Source: Daphnia carinata
Lineage: Eukaryota; Arthropoda; Branchiopoda; Diplostraca; Daphniidae
NCBI RefSeq assembly: GCF_022539665.2
Contig: NC_081334.1
Span: 6,914,424 to 6,978,423 of the forward strand
Direction: 5' to 3'
Length of the DNA stretch: 64,000 nucleotides
The notes below the pieces were generated by a model. The model had not been told where the DNA came from, did not search any database, and saw only the letters and a program-made list of their open reading frames with translations. Positions 34,601 through 45,746 of this stretch are shown one piece after another (position 1 is the stretch's first letter; each line of letters starts with the position of its first letter). The translations under genes were made by a program, and so were the position numbers.

Positions 34601-37600
34601 TTCGACCATTACAAATCTTTCCAGTCGGACTAACCCTGCTAATTATTGTCTTCCGTTTTCTGAAACCAGCGGCAAGCATCAGCCTAGTCATGCGTATATT
34701 GCATACACAATGTGATGCATCTAGAAAAGCGAGCGGGCGTAAAAGACAACAGACGAAATGTCACCGAACTCTATATTCTTACTCGCTCTACTCCTCATTT
34801 TATCCTTTTTTTTCGGTATTAGAATATCTGTACACTAAGACGGGCAAAGATCTTGCGCGTCTTTTTCTCATCCAAATGAATCCGACAGCCACATGAGTGC
34901 CATACGGCGCAGGTTGGCCTCGTTTTTTTTTTCTAATCTCGGGACTTGTGCGGGACAGACTGGACGCATCTACTCAGTTATGCGCCGCCAGCGTAAAATG
35001 GAAATCTTCATCCATAGCCTTGTAAATATAGAATAGAAGTACAGCGGTGGGAATTCTTTCATTTCTCTGATGATCCTAGCTGTATTACCCACTACCCCTA
35101 CGGATCTTAGGTACACAGTCGAATGAGTTCTGATGATCAGAAAACGAACCTTCTTTTCTTCTCATTTTCTCTGTGTTTTTTTTTTATGCCTGCGAGTGGA
35201 ATAACCTGCGCGACTAATCCGCCCACTGGATGTGTTTTTATTCCATTCAGGAAAGGATGGTTCGTACATAACAAAACAAAAACATGCGGGGGGGAAATAG
35301 ACGAGAATGTAATGATGTATCCATTGCGAAATGCATCAGGTCTACCGGAGCGTGAAGTGCATTTACGGATTATATCCGTCGTTTTCTCTTTGTGTCTTGA
35401 CCAGTTTTTTTTTTTTACGTGGATAACTCGATGTCGGCTTGTTTATCTTTGACGGGGGTGTAGGTGGCATGGGTGCGAGTGGACACCCACTCTATACTGA
35501 CCATCCACAACAAAGTCATCACAAGGAATTACAGGATAGGACTGGCGCAAGCAGATGGTCGCAATTGGGACTTGAAGATCAGCAACGTCGCCGAATCCGA
35601 TAGAGGATTCTACATGTGCCAGGTATTATTGTGATTCGAATTCAAAGAGATTGTCATTCTTTTAGCATCACATATAGATCAACACAGACCCTATGCGCTA
35701 CCAAGAAGCCTACGTCGAAGTAGTCGGTATCTTTTACGTTTTCCCCGTTTTCTTTTTAAATTTGTTTTTCAGTTATTCAACGGTATGTACGTTATGTTTG
35801 TTTTTTTAGTGCCTCCGGATATCATCGATAGTGAATCAAGCACGGATACGATAGTCCGTGAAGGATCTAACGTATCGCTGACGTGCGCAGCCAGTGGCCA
35901 TCCGCAGCCCCACATTTTGTGGAGGCGTGAGGATGGCGCTTCCATCACCAGAGGCAAACTAAAGTGTAATAAATTTGGCATATCTTTTTAATGCTTTTTT
36001 TTTTTTTATTAAAAATTGATTTTTATTTCATTTTATGGTTCGTGTTGGAATGTGTAGCCAACTCTTTTGATGGCGAGGTCCTAGGTTTGCCGCGCGTTTC
36101 CCGGCTTCACATTGGAGCTTATCTGTGCATTGCTTCCAATGGTGTACCGCCATCGGTTTCAAAGCGCATAGTCCTCAATGTTCAATGTAAATACGCGCCT
36201 TTTTTTCATTTGCATTGATTTGAAATTATTTTCCTCTGTTATCGTCTATTTTGTTTTTGCGGTAACAGTTGCCCCAGTTTTGTGGATTCCCAATCAACTG
36301 GAAGGCACTGTTGTTGGACAGCAAGTCTCACTTGTCTGCCAGATTGAAGCCTTCCCAATACCGATCGTTTACTGGACCACGGAAAACGGAGAAATCATCA
36401 TAGATAGTACGAAAGACGTTATAAGTCCTATTTTTCTGGTCAATGTGATTCTATAATCCACTTTCTTGTCCGTTTTATTCAACAGATTCTCGTTTCACGA
36501 TGACGGTGACGCTGGAAAACGAATATAAAATGACCATGACTCTGAATATCCGCAATTTATCTACCGAATTTTTCGGCGGATATCGATGTATAGTGCGCAA
36601 TTCACTAGGAGAAACGGACGGCATGATCCGGCTATATGGTAACCAGACAACAAGAGAATTGTTTTATCTATTGTTTTGGACCCTTCCATCCCATGGTAGA
36701 TCCACCATTTATAGGGGCAGACCTCTCTGTGTAATCTAGACGCTATCGCATCTGGTTAGCATATCGATCGGGACGACATATTTCCGTACTATGACGTGCT
36801 GGAGATGAACATCTGCTTGAGGCGCAATCCGAAACAGCGCTGTGAAGTTCTCTTAAAGACCTACTCCAGTACGTGAGCGGTTTGACGGAACTATAGACGA
36901 CAGACCTGCAGTTGATAGGATTCTGAAGGACACGTCCGGCTTTTCAATAAAATTATCCGCGGTTAGGTGAAACAGAACTATCTCGATGCCAGTTTGGTGT
37001 TTCAGACTCAATGGCAATTGGATTTCAGCTCTTTTTTCAGCATTCGTTTTAAAACTCGACAATTTTGATTGGTAGAATTTTCGATTGAATGGAATTTTAT
37101 CGTATTTACAGAAGTTCCGGCTGTTCCGCGCTCGTCCGTCGATTTAGACCCTCCCTATGATTCGGAAATGGATGACTCACAATCGGACAATGCCCAGCTC
37201 AAACTTCGCGGTAAGTTTCGTCTAATACGGTCTTCGTCAGACAGCCGCAAACGGCCAGTCGTTATCCTTGTCACATAATAGAGAACACAACGTGTCCCTA
37301 CGTGGAATGTTGTCCGCTTTTTATGCATACGACAAATAACATATTTTCTTACGCACATCTATTGTCAGAGAAGAACAACCAACCATCGGGAAGCAACGGA
37401 CACGAAGCCGGAAGCGTTGGTGGAAGCATTAAAGCTATCATAGAATCTACGCGGATAGGATCAGTCTCCGTTGGCCAGCCAACTGACAAGTCGCGCAACA
37501 ATGGATCAGCATCGCCAAACTCCTCGGGCGTCGGGTTATTATTCCCATTTGCGACTCATTGTCTGGCCGTTGTTGTTGCGATTGTTGTTGTGCTGCACCG

Positions 37601-37622
37601 CACACTCCAAATGTGGGCATGA
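31655..37622 (+). CDS. Three-Ig cell-surface protein of the DIP/lachesin (IgLON-like) group
   Basis: Neuronal or epithelial adhesion protein; insect members include lachesin and the Dpr-interacting proteins. Exons: 31655-31721, 32232-32315, 32806-32820, 33764-33829, 34112-34209, 35464-35622, 35678-35726, 35810-35965, 36058-36186, 36269-36406, 36486-36638, 37112-37210, 37369-37622; 488 residues, all phases agree. It has a signal peptide (residues 1-23) and three Ig domains with cysteine/tryptophan marks: LHCVVDN, VAWVRVD, DRGFYMCQINTDPM; LTCAASG, ILWRRED, YLCIASNGVPPSVSKR; LVCQIEAF, VYWTTEN, YRCIVRNSLGETDG. A hydrophilic acidic linker follows, then a serine/glycine-rich stretch and a hydrophobic tail (LLFPFATHCLAVVVAIVVVL) with a short end, which suggests a GPI anchor. 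The 15-nt exon at 32806 is optional. Poly(A) signal AATAAA at 37919-37924. Which paralogue it is cannot be told. Confidence 0.9.
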
Positions 37623-39805
37623 CAATAAGTCTTGTCCGGTCTTTTCTCTCCAGGCCATTTATTCGTATGTCAATACTATAACCTCTCCTCGTTTTTCGTT
37701 CTAAAACCCCCTCGAGTTTGTTTTGCATACTGCACCGCCGTTTACTACTGCATCTAATTAGCAATAACAATACCCTATTCTCGCTTTTCCGCCTTCAATT
37801 GGCTCCAATCTTCACCGGATATTATTCTGCCCCCCTAGTTTTCTCGACTACCTGAAATACTGCAATACGTTGTGAATTGTTCTTTAAAAGCGCGTGCTGT
37901 ACGCTTGTATCATAGTAAAATAAACAGAACAAAGACGTTGGTGGTCACTGGAAAGCCCACAGAGAGCTCAAATCGAGCGGAGAGGAGGCTTCTATTAGAA
38001 AGATTATTTTCCTAACACTTGGTCGCAAGCTTACTACTGCAAGTTAACAGCCAAGTCAAATCCTTTTACGCTGTCTGGTAAATTTTCGGTTTTTTACTTA
38101 AAAGAAACATGAAATAGTTCATAAAGGGGAATTACTTTATTATTACGTTACTAGAAAAATGTATATGATTTTCGTTGACTTTGAGATGTGGTTTTTTGCA
38201 CATTTTGTCAAAAGTGGCTACCCCTTATTCATGTTTGGCCAATTCAGATTAAACTTTGAAATATTTGACTTCGATTCAGAATTCCACGAAAATTACAAAA
38301 ATTAAGTTTGTTTTCCATTGGCACCATAGTTTTTTAAAAATATATATAAGTGTAAAACAAGAAAATAAAATGCGGATATGGCCACATTACTCGTGGCGTT
38401 CGTTGCGGGCTTTTGGAGAATTTTCTTATGTCCTGTTCTCAGCTGACCATTTCTGTTTATCAGTTATCTCAGGAAAAAAACAAACAGGTAATGGTTGAAC
38501 AACAGTGTTGTGAATCTAATCAGGAGATTGTAAAATTTACTAAATTTTTTACTATTTAATGTATAAGAAATGTTTAAATATTAAGAATTCTCAGTAAAGA
38601 CAAATTCAGCCGATTTACAAGTTTTAGTTAAAATTAAGGCAGATATGGGCCACATTATTCTTTGAAGTGTTGCTCCTTTATAGTGTCTGATTCTGTGAAT
38701 TGCAAAACAGTACGTGGAAAATGAAATATCTCGTGAAGCGAGAAAAAACCCTGCAGGCTCCATTCTAAAGAGTTTCAATATGCCTGGTCATCAATGAAAT
38801 GCTCTTCCCTTTCAACCAATAACCTGTCACATACCTGACGGATAATAACATTGTTGGCAACTCATATATCGGAAACATAAAAAGTAACTAAAGCCTTTTG
38901 ATACATCAAATTGCAAAGCAATAACTTTCATCATGTTTATTACTTAGATGCCAATCTGAAAGTACACTAATGTTGTGAATAATTTGCACTGCTGGACCGA
39001 GCATAATAACAATTATGGAAACACATCACATAACAGAAACTATATCAGTGGTATAAAATGACAAAATTATAAGTGTGCATTTGCGTACACAGATGCTTTT
39101 AGCTTTTACTCAACAATATCTTTACTTATTTTCTAGTAAAACTGGCAAATGAAGTAAAGAAATCTGAGTCAGTCTCTACATGCCTTAAAGTATGGGGCTT
39201 CCTGCTGTGGCCTTAGGACAAACTACTGCTGCAAAGGAAGATACTTCCATGACTGTGAATTGTTGAGCTACCTGCCGTCCTTATATACGCAACGGCATAT
39301 TTACTGTATGTTTCACATTCTACCTTGACCTTTTGCAGTGATCTCGACTAGAAGAATGACCTTAGGCAATTCTATTACAGAGAATAAAATATCCTCTGGC
39401 TCTTTGATTGTAGATCTGCCGCGTTTAGTGCTTTTATGGTGTTTCAGGCCTTGGAACGTGGATTTGAAATTCACATGCTAGGCACCTTTCGTAATTTTTG
39501 GATATACCGATCACACACCATCACAGCTGAGTATTAACATTTGTTTTTTTCTCTTTGCTGGTTTAATCTAGTCGTACATGGTAATTATACCGATATCTAT
39601 GGCCCAACTAGGCGATCCACAAATGGACTTTCTGTAAGTGTTCCCTAAGTATGAGACGGGATATGGGAATCCGTTTATTTTTTAAATGGCTACGCTGACG
39701 AAAAACTAATCCATTTTTGAAAATCAGCGTTCAATTCTGTATAAAATGTATGATTTTCGTTGAATTCCACGAGGTGTCGTTTTGGGGGAATTTTGACAAA
39801 AGTGA

Positions 39806-39878
39806 GAGGGGTTATAGGCTATAACCCCTTTCAAAAATGAAAAGTGGAAAGGCTATAACTTATAGCCTTTCCACTTTT
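39806..39878. repeat. Cluster of perfect hairpins
   Basis: Two adjacent palindromes: 10-bp arms around 39808-39827 (GGGGTTATAG / CTATAACCCC, one-base loop) and 19-bp perfect arms 39840-39858 / 39860-39878 with a one-base loop. A short TTTCA/TGAAA stem lies between. Both share the CTATAA core, so they may be foldback duplications of each other. Confidence 0.75.
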
Positions 39879-40045
39879 AATTTTTGACAAAATTCTAGAT
39901 ATAATTAAAAATAAAGGGTGTCGATTCAGAATTCAACGAAAATTACGAAAATTAAGTTTATTTTTTCATTGGGACCATAGTTTTTTGTAAAATGTTAAAT
40001 GTAAAAAAATAGAAGAGAAAAATAAAATATGGCGAACTGTTTTAA

Positions 40046-40076
<31 letters not shown>

Positions 40077-40119
40077 AAAAAAAAAAATATCGGCTACCTA
40101 TGAAAATATCGGTAAAACA

Positions 40120-40330
40120 CCCGACTTAGTCGGGCTTAAAGTTTTTTTCGGCTGCATCGCGCTAGCGCTGTAGCATACTGGCGCGCTAGCATTGCGTCAA
40201 ATATTCGATTTATTTAAAAAACGATCAATTTAGAGATAAAAATAGCAATTTTACTGGTATCAGCATTAAATTTTGAGTATATCTTGTGATATTCAATCAA
40301 TTCCGATGAGTGTCAGTTCTTGAAGAAAAA
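40120..40330. repeat. Dispersed repeat with GCGCTAGC core (copy A)
   Basis: It resembles the array at 49440-50260: a GCGCTAGCGCT stretch, TGGCGCGCTAGCATTGCGTCAAATATTCG, an ACGATTAA-like stretch, and TTTTGAGTATAT followed by GAGTGTCAGTT. It is flanked by AAGCCCGAC motifs on both sides. It borders the left arm of the inverted duplication. Confidence 0.7.
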
Positions 40331-40579
40331 AATTGTAAGCCCGACGAAATTTGGTCGGGCTTATTTGGTCAGGCTTATGGCAATCCGTTTTACTATAAAA
40401 AAAAAAAAAAGGCGGAAAAAAAAAAAAAATCGCACTTTTTTCTTTTTTCCGACACGTAGCCATCTACCGCTCAGACTCGTTATTACTGGCGTAGGCGATT
40501 TCAGTCCATTGGATTCCATTCGCAGTTAGCTCATTAACGTGTATGGAGAATAACGCGTGGCTGGAGGAACAATTGAAAA

Positions 40580-41311
40580 ATGCATAAGATAATAAAACAA
40601 AAAAATCGTAAGTATAAACATTATTATATTGTTTTTGAATTATTAATTATTGTTTATTAGATCAAATTATGGACCTGCAGGCTCAATTATTGCAACAGCA
40701 CAAAATATTAGATAACAGCAAAGCTAAGGATGGTAAGGCCTAATACATAATGATTCTATTTATTTGCTTTTATTCATTTGTGTTTTGTAGCTCAAAGTTT
40801 GAGTCTACAAGCTCAGCTAGGGGAAAAGAACAAATTGGAATGGAACAGTTTCCAAACAGTGAAGGAGGTTTTTCCAAACTCAAACCTAACTGAACATGAG
40901 GATGAATTGGCATTAGGCGAACACATTCAGGTACATAAACTTTTCAAATAAGAATTCAAAATAAGTATAGAATTTTAACAAACAATTATTTATTGTTTAG
41001 ATATTCAGTCTACCACCTGACAGTGTGTTAAATTTAAATTCTGTTAGTGCTGCACAAAAAGAATGGTTAGTAATAAGCCCATGCAGTGAAGGAAGTGAAC
41101 AATTGTGGGACCGTATTTGGGCCGAAAATGGGTGTGGTACGGAAACCAAGATATGGCACAAGTTCAACATGAAACATGGATTAGGTACTTTTCGGTTTTA
41201 TGTCTATTGAAAAAGTATTTTTAATGCTATTATTTTGCATTCACAGAATTTAATGGGGGATCAAATCAAGTCTGGAAGTGTTACAGGATGGAAGAGTCAG
41301 CCTACAGATGA
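40580..41311 (+). CDS. Spliced gene of unknown function, left copy
   Basis: I do not recognise this family. Five exons (40580-40607, 40661-40732, 40791-40930, 41001-41184, 41247-41311) join in phase to a 162-residue protein ending at the TGA at 41309-41311. The N-terminal third is glutamine/lysine-rich with a heptad-like pattern suggesting a coiled coil (QIMDLQAQLLQQHKILD). The remainder has the striking stretch KEWLVISPCSEGSEQLWDRI and a cysteine/tryptophan end (NQVWKCYRMEES). Downstream, open frames with good splice sites (41369-41569; about 41656-41770; 41870-41935) look protein-like but are not in phase with this model, so the gene could be longer and broken here, or a second gene may follow. 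The first exon differs from the other copy (MHKIIKQKN against MDKIIQQKD). Confidence 0.5.
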
Positions 41312-41979
41312 AAAAACACAGAGTGCATTACCATTAAGGTATGAGGTAAATTAATAGAGTAATGCAAATTGCTTAATGAGAAGTACCATCTTGTGTTAAT
41401 GAATCCAGTACAACAGCAATCCTTTATAGTTCTGTCACAGCTAGAAGCCTCAAATAATTCTGCTTCTCTGTCTAAAGAACAACTTGTCCTTTACGTTCAG
41501 AGTGTTGGGGAAACTGGGTACTTAAATGGCCCTAAAGATGTTATAATTTTGCTGCCATTGCAGAGATGAACATCATACATGGACTCTTTAGGTATGAAAC
41601 CTCCTCCTTTTTGCCAACCAGGTCTAATCTACCAAAAAAAATTTTATCCAATAGGAAAGGATTTTCATGTACTGGGAACACAACTATCAACAATGCAACA
41701 TTGTACAGATGCTAGTTTATCATTCAAGAGCCTTATACAATGATGTTAATCTGCAATTTGTATGTCCTTCCCCCAGCTTCCACCAGAAGTTGAATCTATG
41801 AGTCATGTAAGTTCCATGATCAACAATTGATGTGTTTAACTGTGTTGTTTTTCTTTTCTCAATATAGGTTAATAGTAACATTGGATCTGAAAAGATTCTT
41901 GGTTGGGGCAAGACACTGAATAAATTGTATTGATTGGATGGATGACATGACATTTCTATACTTAATTCGGATTCCCCAG

Positions 41980-42500
41980 ACGGTATTTGATATTAAAAAA
42001 ATTGAAGTGCATATCTGGGCTCCCTTCTTTTCTGAAGCCCCGTTTCCCCTTGACTCATAATAAGCCCGTAGGGGGTCATGCCCCTACTGTACGGTATATA
42101 TAAAAACAACATATACCGAGGTTTGGAGGGCTCTGGCCGGAAAGGGGACGTGGGGTGCCGCTTCGTCCGATGATGTGTTCACGGAGGGTGACGTGGCTGC
42201 CCACAAATCCGAACTAAAGGTTAATCGCTCCTGTAAAAATGTTCCAAATCTTCAGCTCTTCTTCCGGCTTCTCTTAGCCAATCACCGGGTAATCTCCCCG
42301 GTGGGTCAACAAGGCAGTGTCTCCCCCTGCCTGGGTTGACGGCAACTTTTGAAAGGGCTATTGTGCCTTTTTAAAGTTGCAAAAATAATTGTAATGTGCA
42401 GAGAATTGTCAATAAATTTTTTTTTATAAAATGTTTTTTGCAAAATTTTTTTCTTTCATTGTCTGTGTTCACACATTACATTTATCAACTTTTTTTTTAT
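41980..42500 (-). repeat. Hairpin-rich structured element, copy 1
   Basis: This is the inverted counterpart of copy 2. Read on the minus strand it has, in order, the GTCAAC/GTTGAC-enclosed GGCAG/CTGCC stem, the ACCGGG/CCCGGT hairpin, the GGCT/AGCC hairpin, the CGGTATAT/ATATACCG stem and a terminal GTAGGGG/CCCCTAC hairpin. It lies just beyond the 3' side of the unknown gene and is convergent with it. No open frame spans it. Confidence 0.7.
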
Positions 42501-42599
42501 TTAGCTTTCTCAATTCACCGTTATTGTTTATGCCACCTTTGATGTTAAGCATTGTTTCCATTGGTTTATCGTTTATCTGTAAGCATTCAATTATTATAT

Positions 42600-42652
42600 G
42601 GATCGAATGGATGTTATATATACCGCGCCGATGCTATACCAATGAGCCATGA
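42600..42652 (-). repeat. tRNA-like sequence (decayed)
   Basis: On the minus strand it reads TGGCTCATTGG (a box A match) with a later degenerate box B (CATTCGATCCA). It is the weaker counterpart of the copy at 45687. The acceptor stem is absent, so it is not a functional tRNA gene. Confidence 0.5.
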
Positions 42653-42747
42653 ATCACATGATGTCAGGTTAGCTTTTTTCTAGTCACTTGCGGACTTGCA
42701 TTTACACTTTGAATTAAATTGAAACGTAGATTTTCATACATGTACTA

Positions 42748-42809
42748 AGGTTTGAACCCAGGGTAACTGTTACCGCAGCTGAATGCTCTACCACAGAGCT
42801 ATGAACCTT
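42748..42809 (-). repeat. tRNA-like sequence, second type
   Basis: The minus strand contains TAGCTCTGTGGTAGAGC (D-arm and box A like) and GGGTTCAAACC (box B like) about 40 nt apart. The counterpart in direct order is at 45507-45570. It is most likely a tRNA-derived SINE head or pol III promoter relic. Confidence 0.5.
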
Positions 42810-42913
42810 ATGAAAGCTATAAAAAGATAAATATATACTTGTGAAAGACTACATAAACATCCTAGACTATAACATATGATACGCCATAATAGATATAATA
42901 TGATAGATATATC

Positions 42914-42972
42914 TCGTGGCTCAATGTTAGAGCATCGGCGTTGCACGCTGAATGTCTGTGGATCGATTCCCA
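42914..42972 (+). repeat. tRNA-like sequence in the palindrome centre
   Basis: The D-arm GCTC...GAGC is perfect, the anticodon stem TCGGC/GCTGA has one G-T pair around a seven-base loop, and GGATCGATTCC resembles box B. There is no acceptor stem. It points into the right arm, towards structured element copy 2. Confidence 0.5.
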
Positions 42973-43149
42973 TACCAGTAAAACAATATATAAGTATAAA
43001 ATTACTTAAGAAAATATACAGGTATTACACGTTGTTCCTTGTCTAAGTTCAAGAATTCAAAAAGTGTAATAAATACTAATTGGACTAACAGATAAGCGAT
43101 ACAACGGTGGCAAAAACCATAAAAATGAATTGAGCAAGCTAAATAAAAA

Positions 43150-43675
43150 AAAAAGTTGATAAATGTAATGTGTGAACAAAGCGAACACAGACAATGAAAA
43201 AAAATTTTGCAAAAACATTTTATAAAAAAAAATTTATTGACAATTCTCTGCACATTACAATTATTTTGCAACTTTAAAAAGGCACAATAGCCCTTTCAAA
43301 AGTTGCCGTCAACCCAGGCAGGGGGAGACACTGCCTTGTTGACCCACCGGGGAGATTACCCGGTGATTGGCTAAGAGAAGCCGGAAGAAGAGCTGAAGAT
43401 TTGGAACATTTTTACAGGAGCGATTAACCTTTAGTTCGGATTTGTGGGCAGCCACGTCACCCTCCGTGAACACATCATCGGACGAAGCGGCACCCCACGT
43501 CCCCTTTCCGGCCAGAGCCCTCCAAACCTCGGTATATGTTGTTTTTATATATACCGTACAGTAGGGGCATGACCCCCTACGGGCTTATTATGAGTCAAGG
43601 GGAAACGGGGCTTCAGAAAAGAAGGGAGCCCAGATATGCACTTCAATTTTTTTAATATCAAATACCGTCTGGGGA
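43150..43675 (+). repeat. Hairpin-rich structured element, copy 2
   Basis: Stems on the plus strand: GTCAAC 43308-43313 with GTTGAC 43338-43343, enclosing GGCAG 43317-43321 with CTGCC 43331-43335; then ACCGGG/CCCGGT from 43346, GGCT/AGCC, CGGTATAT/ATATACCG and GTAGGGG/CCCCTAC near 43560-43580. It ends in a conserved GATATGCACTTCAATTTTT tail. No protein frame is preserved across copies. Confidence 0.7.
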
Positions 43676-44377
43676 ATCCGAATTAAGTATAGCAATGTCA
43701 TGTAATCCATCCAATCAATACAATTTATTCAGTGTCTTGCCCCAACCAAGAATCTTTTCAGATCCAATGTTACTATTAACCTATATTGAGAAAAGAAAAA
43801 CAACACAGTTAAACACATCAATTGTTGATCATGGAACTTACATGACTCACAGATTCAACTTCTGGTGGAAGCTTGGGAAAGGACATACAAATTGCAGATT
43901 AACTTCATTGTATAAGGCTCTTGAATGATAAACTAGCACCTGTAGAATGTTGCATTGTAGATAGTTGTGTTCCCAGTACATGAAAATCCTTTCCTATTGG
44001 ATAAAATTTTTTTTGGTAGATAAGACCTGGTTGGCAAAAAGGAGGAGAAATTCTTCGTCATAAATTCAAAATTATTTGAAGAAAAATCCTTTCATACCTA
44101 AAGAGTCCATGTATGATGTTCATCTCTGCAATAGCAGCAAAATTAAAACATCTTTAGGGCCATTTAAGTACCCAGTTTCCCCAACACTCTGAACGTAAAG
44201 GACAAGTTGTTCTTTAGACAGAGAAGCAGAATTATTTGAGGCTTCTAGCTGTGACAGAACTATAAAGGATTGCTGTTGTACTGGATTCATTAACACAAGA
44301 TGGTACTTCTCATTAAGCAATTTGCATTACTCTATTAATTTACCTCATACCTTAATGGTAATGCACTCTGTGTTTTT

Positions 44378-45109
44378 TCATCTGTAGGCTGACTCTTCCA
44401 TCCTGTAACACTTCCAGACTTGATTTGATCCCCCATTAAATTCTGTGAATGCAAAATAATAGCATTAAAAATACTTTTTCAATAGACATAAAACCGAAAA
44501 GTACCTAATCCATGTTTCATGTTGAACTTGTGCCATATCTTGGTTTCCGTACCACACCCATTTTCGGCCCAAATACGGTCCCACAATTGTTCACTTCCTT
44601 CACTGCATGGGCTTATTACTAACCATTCTTTTTGTGCAGCACTAACAGAATTTAAATTTAACACACTGTCAGGTGGTAGACTGAATATCTAAACAATAAA
44701 TAATTGTTTGTTAAAATTCTATACTTATTTTGAATTCTTATTTGAAAAGTTTATGTACCTGAATGTGTTCGCCTAATGCCAATTCATCCTCATGTTCAGT
44801 TAGGTTTGAGTTTGGAAAAACCTCCTTCACTGTTTGGAAACTGTTCCATTCCAATTTGTTCTTTTCCCCTAGCTGAGCTTGTAGACTCAAACTTTGAGCT
44901 ACAAAACACAAATGAATAAAAGCAAATAAATAGAATCATTATGTATTAGGCCTTACCATCCTTAGCTTTGCTGTTATCTAATATTTTGTGCTGTTGCAAT
45001 AATTGAGCCTGCAGGTCCATAATTTGATCTAATAAACAATAATTAATAATTCAAAACAAATATAATAATGTTTATACTTACCATCCTTTTGTTGTATTAT
45101 CTTATCCAT
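44378..45109 (-). CDS. Spliced gene of unknown function, right copy
   Basis: Mirror copy of the gene at 40580-41311, with the same total length (732 bp) and the same exon-intron structure. The start codon is the ATG at 45109 and the first donor is GATG|gtaagt (exon 45082-45109). The 61-codon stretch from the fourth exon is identical in both copies, and the stop codon of the last exon (44378-44380) is also shared, so the TGA is not a private mutation. The N-terminus reads MDKIIQQKDDQIMDLQAQLL, again coiled-coil like. Function unknown. It could be a host gene or a gene carried by a mobile element; the linked repeats favour the second, without proof. Confidence 0.5.
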
Positions 45110-45506
45110 TTTTCAATTGTTCCTCCAGCCACGCGTTATTCTCCATCCACGCTACTGAACTAACTGCGAATGGCATCCAATGGACTGAAATTGCCTACGC
45201 CAGTAATAATGAGTCTGAGCGGTAGATGGCTACGTGTCAGAAAAAAAGCAAAAAAGTGCGATTTTTTATTTTTTTTCCGCCATTTTTTTATTTTTTATGT
45301 AAAACGGATTGCCATATTGCCATATTTTACACAGAAAAAAAAAAATTCGCCAAAAAAAAAAAAAAAATCACTTTTTGCTTTTTCTGCCACGAGATATATT
45401 TAAACATTTTATTATCGCATATCATATGTTATCGTCTAGGATGTTTATGCAGTCTTTCACCTACTAACTACCAGGAACTATATGTTTATCTTTCTTTGCT
45501 TTCGTA

Positions 45507-45570
45507 AGGTTCATAGCTCTGTGGTAGAGGCTATAGCTGAGATACCTATTACCCTGAGTTCAAACCCCAG
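45507..45570 (+). repeat. tRNA-like sequence, second type (copy)
   Basis: TAGCTCTGTGGTAGAGG and GAGTTCAAACC resemble boxes A and B. It corresponds to the minus-strand copy at 42748-42809. No acceptor stem is present. Confidence 0.45.
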
Positions 45571-45686
45571 AAAATGTGTTAAAATAAATGTAGAAGAGTA
45601 TATTGCAGAATTTCATTTCAGTTTTATTCTAAGTGTAAATGCAAGTCCACAAGTGACTAGAAAAAAGCCAACTTGACATCATATGA

Positions 45687-45746
45687 TTCATGGCTCATTG
45701 GTAGAGCATCGGCGCGGTATGCCGAACATCCAGGGTTCGATCACTG
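45687..45746 (+). repeat. tRNA-like sequence, best-preserved copy
   Basis: Box A TGGCTCATTGG and box B GGTTCGATCAC are present. The D-arm GCTC/GAGC is perfect, the anticodon arm TCGGC/GCCGA has a seven-base loop (GCGGTAT, lacking the usual T33), and the T-arm can pair ATCCAG/CTGGAT. The acceptor stem is missing. It looks like the head of a tRNA-derived SINE or a pol III promoter for the element that follows. Confidence 0.55.

Larger units (their letters stand above)
37623..40376. other. AT-rich, repeat-bearing intergenic region
   Basis: No gene is supported. Two diverged copies of one dispersed repeat lie at about 38150-38340 and 39720-39990 (shared strings around TTCAGAATTC, AATTAAGTTT and the CACCATAGTTTTTT region). 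A cluster of perfect hairpins sits at 39806-39878 and a poly-C/poly-A junction at about 40047-40087. A copy of the GCGCTAGC-containing repeat is at about 40120-40330. Confidence 0.5.
40377..42575 (+). repeat. Left arm of a long inverted duplication
   Basis: The reverse complement of this segment matches 43095-45322 almost base for base, including introns and the structured element, with a few substitutions and a roughly 40-nt insertion in the other arm near 44045-44085. The ends near the spacer are more diverged. The centre of symmetry is about 42840. Confidence 0.9.
43095..45322 (-). repeat. Right arm of the long inverted duplication
   Basis: Inverted partner of 40377-42575. Near-identity extends through coding and non-coding sequence alike, which points to a recent duplication or to gene conversion between the arms. 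The outer end lies at about 45322, where the match to the ATGGCAATCCG end of the left arm stops. Confidence 0.9.

Noticed and set aside
41720-41953. 77-codon frame (MSCHPSNQYNLF...) and its mirror at 43695-43928
   Set aside because: It runs antisense to splice-site-bearing sequence of the unknown gene's 3' part; duplication alone explains why it is in both arms.
43150-43675. U1 snRNA or hammerhead ribozyme identity for the structured element
   Set aside because: GGCAGGGGGAGACA resembles U1 only over a few bases, and no CTGATGA...GAAA hammerhead core is present.
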